NCBI RefSeq assembly: GCF_038397735.1
Contig: NZ_CP151635.1
Span: 1,736,001-1,800,000, forward strand
DNA from: Microbacterium sp. LWH13-1.2
Lineage (GTDB): Bacteria; Actinomycetota; Actinomycetes; Actinomycetales; Microbacteriaceae
DNA: 64,000 nucleotides
Direction: 5' to 3'
The position numbers and the translations under genes were made by a program. Of this stretch, positions 1 through 9,770 are shown piece after piece. The notes beneath the pieces are model-generated. The model did no database searches and had not been told where the DNA came from. It was given only the letters and a program-made list of their open reading frames with translations. Position 1 is the stretch's first letter; every line of letters starts with the position of its first letter.

Positions 1-679
1 CTGCGCCGGTCTCGATCACGGGAACCGTCGACTCCGTGACGACCGTCTCGATGAGACCGGCGCTGCCACGAGGGATCAGGACGTCGATGAGGCCACGACC
101 GTGCATGAGCGCCTTCGCGCCGTCGCGCCCGAAGTCGTCGACGGTCTGCACCGCCTCGGGCGTGACCCCCGCTCCCGCCAGCGCGTCGCGCATGATCTGC
201 ACGAGCACGGTGTTCGAGTCGCGCGCGGCGCTGCCGCCCCGCAGCACGACGGCGTTGCCCGACCGCAGAGCAAGCGCGGCGATGTCCACCGTGACGTTGG
301 GGCGTGCCTCGTAGATCGCTCCGACGACCCCGAACGGCACCCTGACCTGCTCGAGAGCGACGCCGTTCGGCATCCGGTGTCCGCCGACGACGCGCCCGAC
401 GGGGTCGGGCAGCGCAGCGACGTCACGCACGGCCGAGGCGAGAGCGCTGATGCGCTTCTCATCGAGGCGCAGCCGGTCGATCAGCGAATCGCCGATGCCG
501 TCGGCCTGACCCCGGGAGATGTCGAGTGCGTTGGCCTCGATGATCCTGGCCGCATTCTGTTCGAGAGCGGCAGCGATAGCCTCGAGAGCGCGCGCCTTGT
601 CGTCGCTGGTCAGTGCGGCGGTGGCGCGGGACGCCTCCTTGGCGCGCTCCAGGCGCACCTGCGGGGTCTGGTCGGTCAT
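1..679 (-). CDS. proA: Gamma-glutamyl phosphate reductase, 3' part off the left edge
   Basis: This enzyme reduces gamma-glutamyl phosphate to glutamate semialdehyde with NADPH, the second step of proline synthesis in the cytosol. The reading frame runs from an ATG at 679 to the window edge, so about 226 of the roughly 415 residues usual for ProA are present. The visible part has the aldehyde-dehydrogenase-like N-terminal fold, including EARPNVT and the glycine-rich VLRGGSA segment. The catalytic cysteine lies beyond the edge and cannot be checked. It follows proB by 9 bases on the same strand, so the two consecutive pathway enzymes are co-transcribed at the end of the rplU-rpmA-obg operon. 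Confidence 0.95.
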   Translation of the reverse strand, partial: MTDQTPQVRLERAKEASRATAALTSDDKARALEAIAAALEQNAARIIEANALDISRGQADGIGDSLIDRLRLDEKRISALASAVRDVAALPDPVGRVVGGHRMPNGVALEQVRVPFGVVGAIYEARPNVTVDIAALALRSGNAVVLRGGSAARDSNTVLVQIMRDALAGAGVTPEAVQTVDDFGRDGAKALMHGRGLIDVLIPRGSAGLIETVVTESTVPVIETGA

Positions 680-688
680 CCGCCCAGT

Positions 689-3099
<2,411 letters not shown>

Positions 3100-3116
3100 C
3101 TACTGTCGTGCTGTGA

Positions 3117-3374
3117 TCACTCAGCAGCGGCGACGATGTTGACGACCTTGCGGCCGCCCTTCGCGCCGAACTGGACCGCACCGGCGGCCAGAGCGAACAG
3201 CGTGTCGTCGCCACCACGGCCGACGTTCACGCCGGGGTGGAAGTGCGTGCCGCGCTGGCGGACGATGATCTCGCCGGCGAGAACCTGCTGCCCACCGAAG
3301 CGCTTGACGCCAAGTCGCTGAGCGTTGGAGTCACGACCGTTACGGGTGGAGCTTGCGCCCTTTTTATGTGCCAT
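3117..3374 (-). CDS. rpmA: 50S ribosomal protein L27
   Basis: L27 is a small basic protein near the peptidyl-transferase centre of the 50S subunit. The 85 residues match the family throughout: [18 protein letters not shown] at the start, the central [11 protein letters not shown], and a C-terminus ending VVNIV. The N-terminus starts directly with the mature AHKKG, without the cleaved extension seen in many Firmicutes. It lies 19 bases downstream of rplU, as is universal for this pair. Confidence 0.98.
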   Translation of the reverse strand: MAHKKGASSTRNGRDSNAQRLGVKRFGGQQVLAGEIIVRQRGTHFHPGVNVGRGGDDTLFALAAGAVQFGAKGGRKVVNIVAAAE

Positions 3375-3393
3375 GTCCTGGTCTCCTCGGTCT

Positions 3394-3702
3394 TTACTTG
3401 ATGCCGGTGATCTTGACGCGCGTGAGCTCCTGACGGTGGCCCTGGCGCTTCTTGTAGCCGGTCTTGTTCTTGTACTTCTGGATGATGATCTTCGGGCCGC
3501 GGAGGTTGCCGATGACCTCAGCCGTGACCTTGACCTTCGCCAGCGAGTCAGCGTCGGTGGTCACCGTGGCGCCGTCGACGAGCAGCACTGCGGCCAGCTC
3601 GATCTTCTCGCCCTGGGCAGCCTTGACACGGTCGAGCTGAACGATCGTGCCGACCTCGACCTTCTCCTGCCGCCCACCGGCGCGCACTACTGCGTAAACC
3701 AC
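3394..3702 (-). CDS. rplU: 50S ribosomal protein L21
   Basis: L21 is a 23S rRNA-binding protein of the large subunit. At 102 residues it has family length, with [15 protein letters not shown] at the N-terminus and the Lys-rich KKRQGHRQ segment near the C-terminus. It is the first gene of rplU-rpmA-obg-proB-proA. A promoter (TTGCCA, 17 bp, TAAAGT) is visible about 140 bases upstream, which leaves a fairly long leader where a ribosomal-protein autoregulatory structure could lie. I could not fold one with confidence. Confidence 0.98.
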   Translation of the reverse strand: MVYAVVRAGGRQEKVEVGTIVQLDRVKAAQGEKIELAAVLLVDGATVTTDADSLAKVKVTAEVIGNLRGPKIIIQKYKNKTGYKKRQGHRQELTRVKITGIK

Positions 3703-3848
3703 TTCATACCTGTTTCGTTGGGGAGCTCGCGGCTCCGAGATCTCACGGGAAGACTGTTGCTTGCATGCATCGCCGGGAGCGACGGGTACGAACGCAAGAC
3801 TCTCCGCTTCGACCGTCCAGGACGACGCGGCATACGCACCAAGGGACT

Positions 3849-3877
3849 ACTTTACCGGAAGCGGGACACTGTGGCAA
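3849..3877 (-). promoter_or_regulatory. Promoter of the rplU operon
   Basis: On the minus strand, -35 TTGCCA (3877-3872) is separated by exactly 17 bases from -10 TAAAGT (3854-3849). That predicts transcription from about 3842 and a leader of about 140 nt before rplU. It lies back-to-back with the start of the DUF4031 gene. Confidence 0.6.
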
Positions 3878-3903
3878 AACGTGCTGTCCGGTGTGTCCCA
3901 CCA

Positions 3904-3915
3904 TAGGCTGACGAG
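3904..3915 (+). promoter_or_regulatory. -10 element placing the start codon at +1 (DUF4031 gene)
   Basis: TAGGCT at 3904-3909 is followed by six bases and then ATG at 3916. No Shine-Dalgarno sequence is present. This spacing predicts a leaderless mRNA. No convincing -35 is seen. Confidence 0.45.
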
Positions 3916-4182
3916 ATGACCGTTCTCGTCGATGACCCTCGTTGGCCCGCGCACGGGCGCCTGTGGGCTCACCTCGTCAGCGACGACAACCTGGACGAGC
4001 TCCACGCCTTCGCGAGGTCTCACGACGTGCCTGCGCGCGCGTTCGACCTCGACCACTACGACGTGCCGGAAGAGCTCGTCCCCCGGCTCATCGCCGCCGG
4101 CGCTCAACACGTCGACGGCAAGGAGCTGGTACGGAGACTGATCGCGTCAGGACTGCGGATCCCCGCCCGCGACCGGCGCTGA
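3916..4182 (+). CDS. DUF4031 domain protein
   Basis: This 88-residue cytosolic protein belongs to the DUF4031 family, recognised from the N-terminal TVLVDDPRWPAHGRLWAHLV, the central DHYDVPEELV and the C-terminal ELVRRLIASGLR. The biochemical function is unknown. The conserved His and Asp residues (WPAHG, HLVSDDNLDELH, FDLDHYDVP) could bind a metal or nucleotide, which is inference only. The gene is alone on its strand, probably leaderless, divergent from rplU, and its last 36 bases overlap the 3' end of the convergent RNase E/G gene. Confidence 0.85.
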   Translation: MTVLVDDPRWPAHGRLWAHLVSDDNLDELHAFARSHDVPARAFDLDHYDVPEELVPRLIAAGAQHVDGKELVRRLIASGLRIPARDRR

Positions 4183-6618
4183 CGGCTCGGAGTTCACCGA
4201 CACCGGAGTGCCCGTGAGAGCGGCCGTGGAGACACGGCGACGACCGCGTCCCTGACCGGGAGCCTTCGGCTCCGGAAGCGCATCCAGCACCGAGTCGAGC
4301 AGCGCCTCGGCCGGGGACTTCGGCGCATTGCGATCGGCGCCGCGCTTCTTGCGGGGCTTCTTCGTGCGCTCCTGCGCGACGGGCACCTCGACCGGAGCGG
4401 CGACGTCGACATCGGCCGCAGACTCCTCGGCACTCGGAGCGCGAGTCGACGCTGCGATCTGCGCGAGCGCGGACTTCGCGCCCTCGGGGATGCTGTGGGT
4501 CGTCACCGATGCCGGCGCCTGGTTCTGATTCTGGCTCTGTCCGCTACCACCGCGCTGGCGGCGGTTGGACGAGGAACCGCCGTTGCCGTTGCCATTGCTG
4601 TTGCCGCTGCTCGCACGGTGCTTCACGACCGGGTCGTGGTGCACGATCACACCGCGACCGGCGCACACCTCGCATGCTTCGCTGAAGGTCTCGAGAAGGC
4701 CGAGTCCGAGCTTCTTGCGGGTCATCTGCACGAGCCCGAGCGAGGTGACCTCGGCCACCTGGTGCTTGGTCCGATCGCGGCTCAGGCACTCGATCAGGCG
4801 GCGCAGCACGAGATCGCGGTTCGACTCGAGCACCATGTCGATGAAGTCGACGACGATGATGCCGCCGATGTCGCGCAGCCGGAGCTGGCGGACGATCTCC
4901 TCCGCGGCTTCGAGGTTGTTCTTGGTGACGGTCTCTTCGAGGTTTCCCCCGGAGCCGACGAACTTGCCCGTGTTGACGTCGACGACCGTCATGGCCTCGG
5001 TGCGGTCGATGACGAGCGAGCCGCCCGAGGGCAGCCAGACCTTGCGGTCGAGGGCCTTCTCAATCTGCTCCGTGATGCGGAACGCGTCGAACGGATCGGT
5101 CTCCTCCTCGTACGACTCCACTCGTTCGAGCAGGTCGGGGGCGACGCTCTCGAGGTACGCGCGGATCGTGCGCTGCGACTCCTCGCCCTGGATCAGCATC
5201 TTCGTGAAGTCCTCGTTGAAGACGTCACGAACGATCTTGACCAGGAGGTCAGGCTCGGCGTGCAGCAGTGCGGGCGCCTGCTGGCTCTCGACCTGCTTGC
5301 GGATGTGCTCCCACTGGGACGTCAGTCGCTGCACGTCGCGCGTCAGCTGGTCTTCGGTGGCGCCCTCGGCCGCCGTGCGGACGATCACACCCGAGGACTC
5401 GGGCAGGACCTCCTTGAGGATGCGCTTCAGGCGCGTGCGCTCATTGTCGGGCAGCTTGCGGCTGATGCCGTTCATCGAACCGCCGGGCACGTACACGAGG
5501 TACCGGCCGGGGAGCGAGATCTGGCTGGTCAGACGTGCGCCCTTGTGGCCCACCGGATCCTTGGTGACCTGCACAAGGACGCGGTCGCCGGCCTTGAGGG
5601 CCAGCTCGATGCGGCGGGGCTGGTTGCCGGTCTCGACGCCGTCCCAATCGACCTCGCCCGAGTACAGCACGGCGTTGCGGCCACGACCGATGTCGACGAA
5701 CGCGGCCTCCATGCTCGGAAGGACGTTCTGCACGCGGCCGAGGTAGACGTTGCCGATCAGCGACGCATCCTGGTTGCGGGCGACGTAGTGCTCGACGAGC
5801 ACACCGTCTTCGAGGACGCCGATCTGCGTGCGACCGTTCTTCGACCGGACGACCATCTTGCGGTCGACCGACTCGCGGCGAGCCAGGAATTCGGCCTCGG
5901 TCACGACCGGGCGACGACGACCGGCGTCACGACCGTCACGACGGCGCTGCTTCTTGGCCTCGAGACGGGTCGAGCCCTTGATCGCCTTCGGCTCGGTGAT
6001 GTACTCGACGACGCGCTGTCGCGGCTGGCGCGGCTCGTCGCGCTGTTCGCGCTGGTCGCCGTCGTCGGAGCCTCCGCGACGGCGGCGGCCGCGACGACCG
6101 GATGCGGAGTCGTCTGGCTCGCGCTCGGCGATGCGGTCGAACACGCGCTCCCGCCCCGGGCGGGCCGGCAGCGGCACGACCTCGGGCGCGTAGAAGTGAA
6201 GCTGGGTGGAGACCTGAGAGACGAAGACCTCGGGCAGGAGTCCCAGCGACACCGCGGTGATCGCCTGGGGCGCCTCGGGCTCGGGAGCCTCGACGGGCGT
6301 CGCGTCGGTCGGCTTCTCGTCCACGGGCTTCTCGTCCACGGGCTTCTCCTCCACGGCGGGAGCCTCCTCCAGAGCGGGAGCCTCCTCCGCAGCGGGAGCC
6401 TCCTCCACAGCGGGAGCCTCCTCCGCAGCAGGAGCCTCCTCCGCAACAGGAGCCTCCTCCGCAACAGGAGCCTCCTCCGCAGCAGGAGTCTCGTCGGTCG
6501 CGTCCATGGGCGCGTCCTGCGTCGCAGGGGCGTCCTCGGCGACTACCTCTTCGGGTGCGTCAGCATCCGCAGAGAAATCGAGGGTAGGGGCGTCGTAGTC
6601 ATTGTTCTCGTCGGCCAT
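4147..6618 (-). CDS. rne: Ribonuclease E/G
   Basis: This endoribonuclease cleaves single-stranded A/U-rich RNA in mRNA decay and rRNA/tRNA maturation. The 823-residue product has a long acidic N-terminal extension with six to eight imperfect EEAPA-type repeats and EKPVD repeats, an Arg-rich stretch, then the S1 domain, the 5'-sensor region and the DNase I-like catalytic core. The core contains VVDVNTGKF and VDFIDM, whose aspartates bind the catalytic Mg. A zinc-link follows (CEVCAGRG). The C-terminal tail is basic and rich in Asn, Gly and Arg. This resembles the mycobacterial RNase E layout. I chose ATG 6618 because GAGGAG lies 10 bases upstream; the longer frame to 6645 starts with GTG and has no ribosome site. 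Confidence 0.95.
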   Translation of the reverse strand: MADENNDYDAPTLDFSADADAPEEVVAEDAPATQDAPMDATDETPAAEEAPVAEEAPVAEEAPAAEEAPAVEEAPAAEEAPALEEAPAVEEKPVDEKPVDEKPTDATPVEAPEPEAPQAITAVSLGLLPEVFVSQVSTQLHFYAPEVVPLPARPGRERVFDRIAEREPDDSASGRRGRRRRGGSDDGDQREQRDEPRQPRQRVVEYITEPKAIKGSTRLEAKKQRRRDGRDAGRRRPVVTEAEFLARRESVDRKMVVRSKNGRTQIGVLEDGVLVEHYVARNQDASLIGNVYLGRVQNVLPSMEAAFVDIGRGRNAVLYSGEVDWDGVETGNQPRRIELALKAGDRVLVQVTKDPVGHKGARLTSQISLPGRYLVYVPGGSMNGISRKLPDNERTRLKRILKEVLPESSGVIVRTAAEGATEDQLTRDVQRLTSQWEHIRKQVESQQAPALLHAEPDLLVKIVRDVFNEDFTKMLIQGEESQRTIRAYLESVAPDLLERVESYEEETDPFDAFRITEQIEKALDRKVWLPSGGSLVIDRTEAMTVVDVNTGKFVGSGGNLEETVTKNNLEAAEEIVRQLRLRDIGGIIVVDFIDMVLESNRDLVLRRLIECLSRDRTKHQVAEVTSLGLVQMTRKKLGLGLLETFSEACEVCAGRGVIVHHDPVVKHRASSGNSNGNGNGGSSSNRRQRGGSGQSQNQNQAPASVTTHSIPEGAKSALAQIAASTRAPSAEESAADVDVAAPVEVPVAQERTKKPRKKRGADRNAPKSPAEALLDSVLDALPEPKAPGQGRGRRRVSTAALTGTPVSVNSEPSAPVAGGDPQS

Positions 6619-6796
6619 CTCTGGCGTGCTCCTCGTGGCGGACACTTGGTGTTCCGCCGAATCTCATGCGGCGCCTACAGGTGCCGCGAACTCATTCGGT
6701 GTGCGACCGGCTCATGGCTCTGGTCGCGAGGGGCATACGGCCCCGAAGTCTGCGTCGATGCCCACTACGACAACGTCGAGCGATGCATCACAGGCC

Positions 6797-6805
6797 ATTA
6801 TCGCA
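6797..6805 (-). promoter_or_regulatory. Extended -10 promoter candidate for rne
   Basis: TGC-GATAAT on the minus strand (6805-6797) is an extended -10. It predicts a start near 6790 and a leader of about 170 nt before rne. Long RNase E leaders are autoregulatory in enterobacteria; whether this one is cannot be told from sequence. Confidence 0.45.
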
Positions 6806-6886
6806 CCAAGTGGGCCGGTTCGCGGCATCGTCGCGTGCTCGCGTCGTTTTCTCCGGCCCGCCTCACGCCCGATCCATAGTGATCAC

Positions 6887-6901
6887 TGGGATAATCCATT
6901 T
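6887..6901 (+). promoter_or_regulatory. Extended -10 promoter, leaderless, for VKOR gene
   Basis: TGG-GATAAT (6887-6895) is an extended -10 whose predicted +1 coincides with the A of ATG at 6902, six bases further on. There is no Shine-Dalgarno sequence and no -35. This is among the best leaderless candidates in the window. Confidence 0.6.
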
Positions 6902-7519
6902 ATGAGCGAGCAGCGAACCCGCCCCGTCGTCTATGCCGTCTGGCTGATCATCGCGAGCGTCGTGGGCTGGTTCGCCGCCTTCCAGCTCACGGTCGAGAAG
7001 TTCGTGCTGCTCGAGAACCCGACCGATGCACTCGCCTGCGATGTCAGTCCGTTCATCCAGTGCAGCAAGAACCTCGGCTCATGGCAGGGCGAGGTCTTCG
7101 GGTTCCCGAACCCGCTCATGGGGCTCTCCGGATGGATCGCCCCCCTCGTGGTCGGTGTGGCCATCCTGGCGGGTGCGCGCTTCCCCCGCTGGTTCTGGGC
7201 CGTCTTCGGCGCAGGCATCACGTTCGCATTCGGCCTGGTGTGCTGGCTGATCGGCCAGAGCCTCTACGCGTCGAACCTCGGCGTGCTGTGCCCCTGGTGC
7301 ATGGTCACCTGGTCCGTCACGATCCCGACGTTCTTCGCGACCATGCTGCATCTGACGCGCAACGGCACCTTCACGAAGAGCGAGAAGGCCCAGGAACGCG
7401 CCGACAAGCTCATGGTCTGGGTCCCGCTCGCGACGATCCTGGCGTATGCCGTCATCATCATGATGGCTCAGCTGCAGGGTCTCGACTTCCTCGGCGAGAT
7501 GGCGCGCATCATCTTCTGA
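6902..7519 (+). CDS. Vitamin K epoxide reductase (VKOR) family membrane protein
   Basis: Bacterial VKOR homologues reoxidise DsbA-like thiol oxidases outside the membrane, passing electrons to menaquinone, and so support disulfide formation in exported proteins. The 205-residue protein has about five hydrophobic segments, the loop cysteines C46 and C54, a conserved Ser near 60, and the redox pair CPWC at 130-133 in a later helix. It is the VKOR domain alone, without the fused thioredoxin domain found in some bacteria. A separate DsbA-type partner is not in the window. It is a single gene on the plus strand between divergent rne and convergent ndk, bounded by a strong terminator. Confidence 0.92.
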   Translation: MSEQRTRPVVYAVWLIIASVVGWFAAFQLTVEKFVLLENPTDALACDVSPFIQCSKNLGSWQGEVFGFPNPLMGLSGWIAPLVVGVAILAGARFPRWFWAVFGAGITFAFGLVCWLIGQSLYASNLGVLCPWCMVTWSVTIPTFFATMLHLTRNGTFTKSEKAQERADKLMVWVPLATILAYAVIIMMAQLQGLDFLGEMARIIF

Positions 7520-7530
7520 TCCGCCGCAGC

Positions 7531-7582
7531 CGCAACGACGAAGCCCGCCGCACGAGATCGTGCGGCGGGCTTCGTCGTTGCG
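7531..7582. terminator. Bidirectional terminator between VKOR gene and ndk
   Basis: A perfect 25-bp inverted repeat has arms at 7531-7555 and 7558-7582 around a 2-base centre. It sits exactly between two convergent genes (stops at 7519 and 7590). The outer arm carries GACGAAGCCC, which recurs in the terminator at 26389-26435. Confidence 0.85.
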
Positions 7583-7589
7583 AGGATGC

Positions 7590-8006
7590 TCAGTCGAACC
7601 AGATGCCGAGTTCGCGTGCGGCGGACTCGGGGCTGTCCGAGCCGTGCACGAGGTTCTGCTGGACCTTGAGGCCCCAGTCGCGGCCGAAGTCGCCACGAAT
7701 CGTGCCGGGTGCCGCGGTCGTCGGGTCAGTGGTGCCCGCGAGCGAGCGGAACCCTTCGATCACACGGTTGCCCGCGAGGCGGATCGCCACGGACGGGCCC
7801 GAGAGCATGAACTCGAGGAGCGGCTCGTAGAACGGCTTTCCCTCGTGCTCCGCATAGTGCTCGGCGAGGAGGTCGCGGTCCGGTTCGACCAGGCGGATGT
7901 CGACGAGCGCGTAGCCCTTCGATTCGATGCGCGCCAGGATCGCTCCGGTGAGGCCGCGCGCGACACCGTCGGGCTTGACGAGGACGAGGGTTTCTTCGGT
8001 GGCCAT
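7590..8006 (-). CDS. ndk: Nucleoside diphosphate kinase
   Basis: Ndk moves the terminal phosphate between NTPs and NDPs through a phosphohistidine and keeps nucleotide pools balanced. The 138-residue protein begins ETLVLVKPDGVARGL and has the active-site motif NLVHGSDS with His121. The start is ATG 8006, which gives the standard N-terminus; the longer open frame upstream belongs to the preceding gene. It is the last gene of ileS-folC-DUF4233-ndk, with one base between it and the DUF4233 stop. Confidence 0.97.
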   Translation of the reverse strand: MATEETLVLVKPDGVARGLTGAILARIESKGYALVDIRLVEPDRDLLAEHYAEHEGKPFYEPLLEFMLSGPSVAIRLAGNRVIEGFRSLAGTTDPTTAAPGTIRGDFGRDWGLKVQQNLVHGSDSPESAARELGIWFD

Positions 8007-8007
8007 G

Positions 8008-8421
8008 TCATTCACTCTCTGTCTGAGTCTCGGTCGCGGGCCCGCCAGGACGTCGTGCGTCCAATCGAGCCCCCATGATCGTCGCATATCCCCACATGCC
8101 GCCGAAAATCACGACGACCAGCAGGATGGCGGGAACGAGGATCGCGGCCAGCGCGATGATGACCTGGATCACCCAGCCCGCGGTGATGGCCCAGGGCTTC
8201 GTGATCATCCCTGCGACGGCGATGCAGGCGACCCCGACGATCGCTCCTCCCACGATCCCCCACCACTGCGGGATGCCCGGCGGAAGGGTCTTCAGTCCGA
8301 AGATCGTGAGCCCCGCGAGGAACACGACGATCGACTCGAATCCGAGCACGATCGGCGCGAGTTTCTGCACCAGAGTGCGCGGGGCACGAGGCGGACGAGG
8401 GCGTGCCGACTCGGCGCTCAC
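8008..8421 (-). CDS. DUF4233 membrane protein
   Basis: This small integral membrane protein has 137 residues, with three to four hydrophobic helices (segments with IVLGFESIVVFLAGL, WWGIVGGAIVGVACI, VIQVIIALAAILVPAIL) and a charged C-terminal tail. DUF4233 proteins lie between folC and ndk across many actinobacteria. Their function is unknown. GTG at 8421 is chosen because it overlaps the folC stop as GTGA; the longer open frame to 8532 reads into folC. Co-expression with folate polyglutamylation and nucleotide enzymes is conserved but does not reveal the role. Confidence 0.85.
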   Translation of the reverse strand: MSAESARPRPPRAPRTLVQKLAPIVLGFESIVVFLAGLTIFGLKTLPPGIPQWWGIVGGAIVGVACIAVAGMITKPWAITAGWVIQVIIALAAILVPAILLVVVIFGGMWGYATIMGARLDARRPGGPATETQTESE

Positions 8422-9770
8422 GCCCGCCACCCCGACTTCCAGTCCTCTTGCTCCGAGAGGGAGATGGCCTCGCCGGCGAGCACGACGGATCCGGCGATCA
8501 CCACCGCGCGGCGGTCGGACGACGCCGCCCACTCACGGGCGGCGTCCGCCGCCTCCGCGAGGGTCGGATGCACGGTCGCGCGCTGCCCTGCGGCTTCGAC
8601 GAGATCGGCGATCGCATCCGCGTCGCTCGCGCGATCGGAATCGGGGGCGGTGGCGAAGACGTGGGCCGCAGCCGGTGCGAGCTTCGCCACGATGCCCGCA
8701 GCATCCTTGTCACCGAGGATTCCGAGAACGACCCCCCACTCGTCGAAGTCGAAGCTGTCGTCCATCGCCTGAGCGAGTGCTGCGGCGCCGTGCGGGTTGT
8801 GCGCCGCATCGACGATCACCGTAGGCGAGATGCCGAGCAGCTGGAGGCGACCGGGCGAGGTCGCGCCCTGCAGACCCTCCGAGACGATGTCGGCAGCGAT
8901 CTGCTGCTGCCCACCGCCGATGAGCGCCTCGACTGCGGCGACCGCGAGAGCGGCGTTGTGCCCCTGGTGCGCGCCGTACTGCGGCAGGTACTCCTCGAGG
9001 TACTCCCCCGCGAGCCCGCGGATCGAGATGAGCTGCCCGCCGACCGCGAGCTTCTGGTCGGTGAGACCGAACTCGTCACCCTCGAAGGCGATCGTGGCGC
9101 TCTTCTCCGCGGCGACGCGCCGGAGCACGTCGGCGGCTTCGTCCGGCTGCTGCGCCGAGACGACGGCTGCGCCCTCCTTGATGATCCCCGCCTTGACCGC
9201 GGCGATCTCGGCGATCGTGCCACCGAGGCGATCGGCGTGGTCGATGTCGATCGGTGCGAACACCGCGACATCGCCGTCAGCGGTGTTGGTCGAGTCCCAC
9301 TCGCCCCCCATGCCGACTTCGAGAACGAGGACGTCGACCGGGGCATCGGCCACCGCGACGAAAGCCAGCACGGTGAGCAGCTCGAAGAACGTGAGCGGCT
9401 CCTCGCCCGCGGCTTCGAGCTCGGCGTCGACGATCCCGACGAACGGCTCGATCTCGTCCCACGCGTCGGCGACCGCGGCATCCTCGATCGGCTGACCGTC
9501 GATCATGATGCGCTCCGTGAAGCGCTCGAGGTGCGGGCTCGTGAAGAGTCCGGTGCGCAGACCGTGCGCCCTGAGCAGGCTCTCGATCATGCGGGCCGTG
9601 GATGTCTTGCCGTTCGTCCCCGTGATGTGCACGACGCGGTAGGTGCGCTGCGGGTCGTCGAGGAACGCGAGGATACGTGCCGTGCGCTCCTTGCGCGGTT
9701 GCACCCAGCGCTCGCCCGCGCGGCTCAGCAGCGCCTCGTAGACGGCATCCGCCCTGTCTCGTGCGCTCAT
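8418..9770 (-). CDS. folC: Folylpolyglutamate synthase / dihydrofolate synthase
   Basis: FolC adds glutamate to dihydropteroate and extends the polyglutamate tail of folates in an ATP-dependent Mur-ligase-like reaction. The 450-residue protein has the P-loop GTNGKTS at 51-57, a following ERF segment, and the C-terminal ligase domain with [12 protein letters not shown]. Its ATG overlaps the ileS stop by 4 bases and its stop overlaps the next GTG, so the three genes are translationally coupled. Pairing of folC with an aminoacyl-tRNA synthetase (valS or ileS) is common in Gram-positive bacteria. Confidence 0.95.
   Translation of the reverse strand: MSARDRADAVYEALLSRAGERWVQPRKERTARILAFLDDPQRTYRVVHITGTNGKTSTARMIESLLRAHGLRTGLFTSPHLERFTERIMIDGQPIEDAAVADAWDEIEPFVGIVDAELEAAGEEPLTFFELLTVLAFVAVADAPVDVLVLEVGMGGEWDSTNTADGDVAVFAPIDIDHADRLGGTIAEIAAVKAGIIKEGAAVVSAQQPDEAADVLRRVAAEKSATIAFEGDEFGLTDQKLAVGGQLISIRGLAGEYLEEYLPQYGAHQGHNAALAVAAVEALIGGGQQQIAADIVSEGLQGATSPGRLQLLGISPTVIVDAAHNPHGAAALAQAMDDSFDFDEWGVVLGILGDKDAAGIVAKLAPAAAHVFATAPDSDRASDADAIADLVEAAGQRATVHPTLAEAADAAREWAASSDRRAVVIAGSVVLAGEAISLSEQEDWKSGWRA

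Noticed and set aside
6345..6480. Regular DNA repeats suggestive of a CRISPR array
   Set aside because: They are in-frame codons for EEAPA repeats within rne; there are no spacers of unique sequence.
4495..6879. 794-residue open frame antisense to RNase E/G
   Set aside because: It is a codon-bias shadow of the opposite-strand gene: Leu/Arg/Asp-rich, no domain, no ribosome site.
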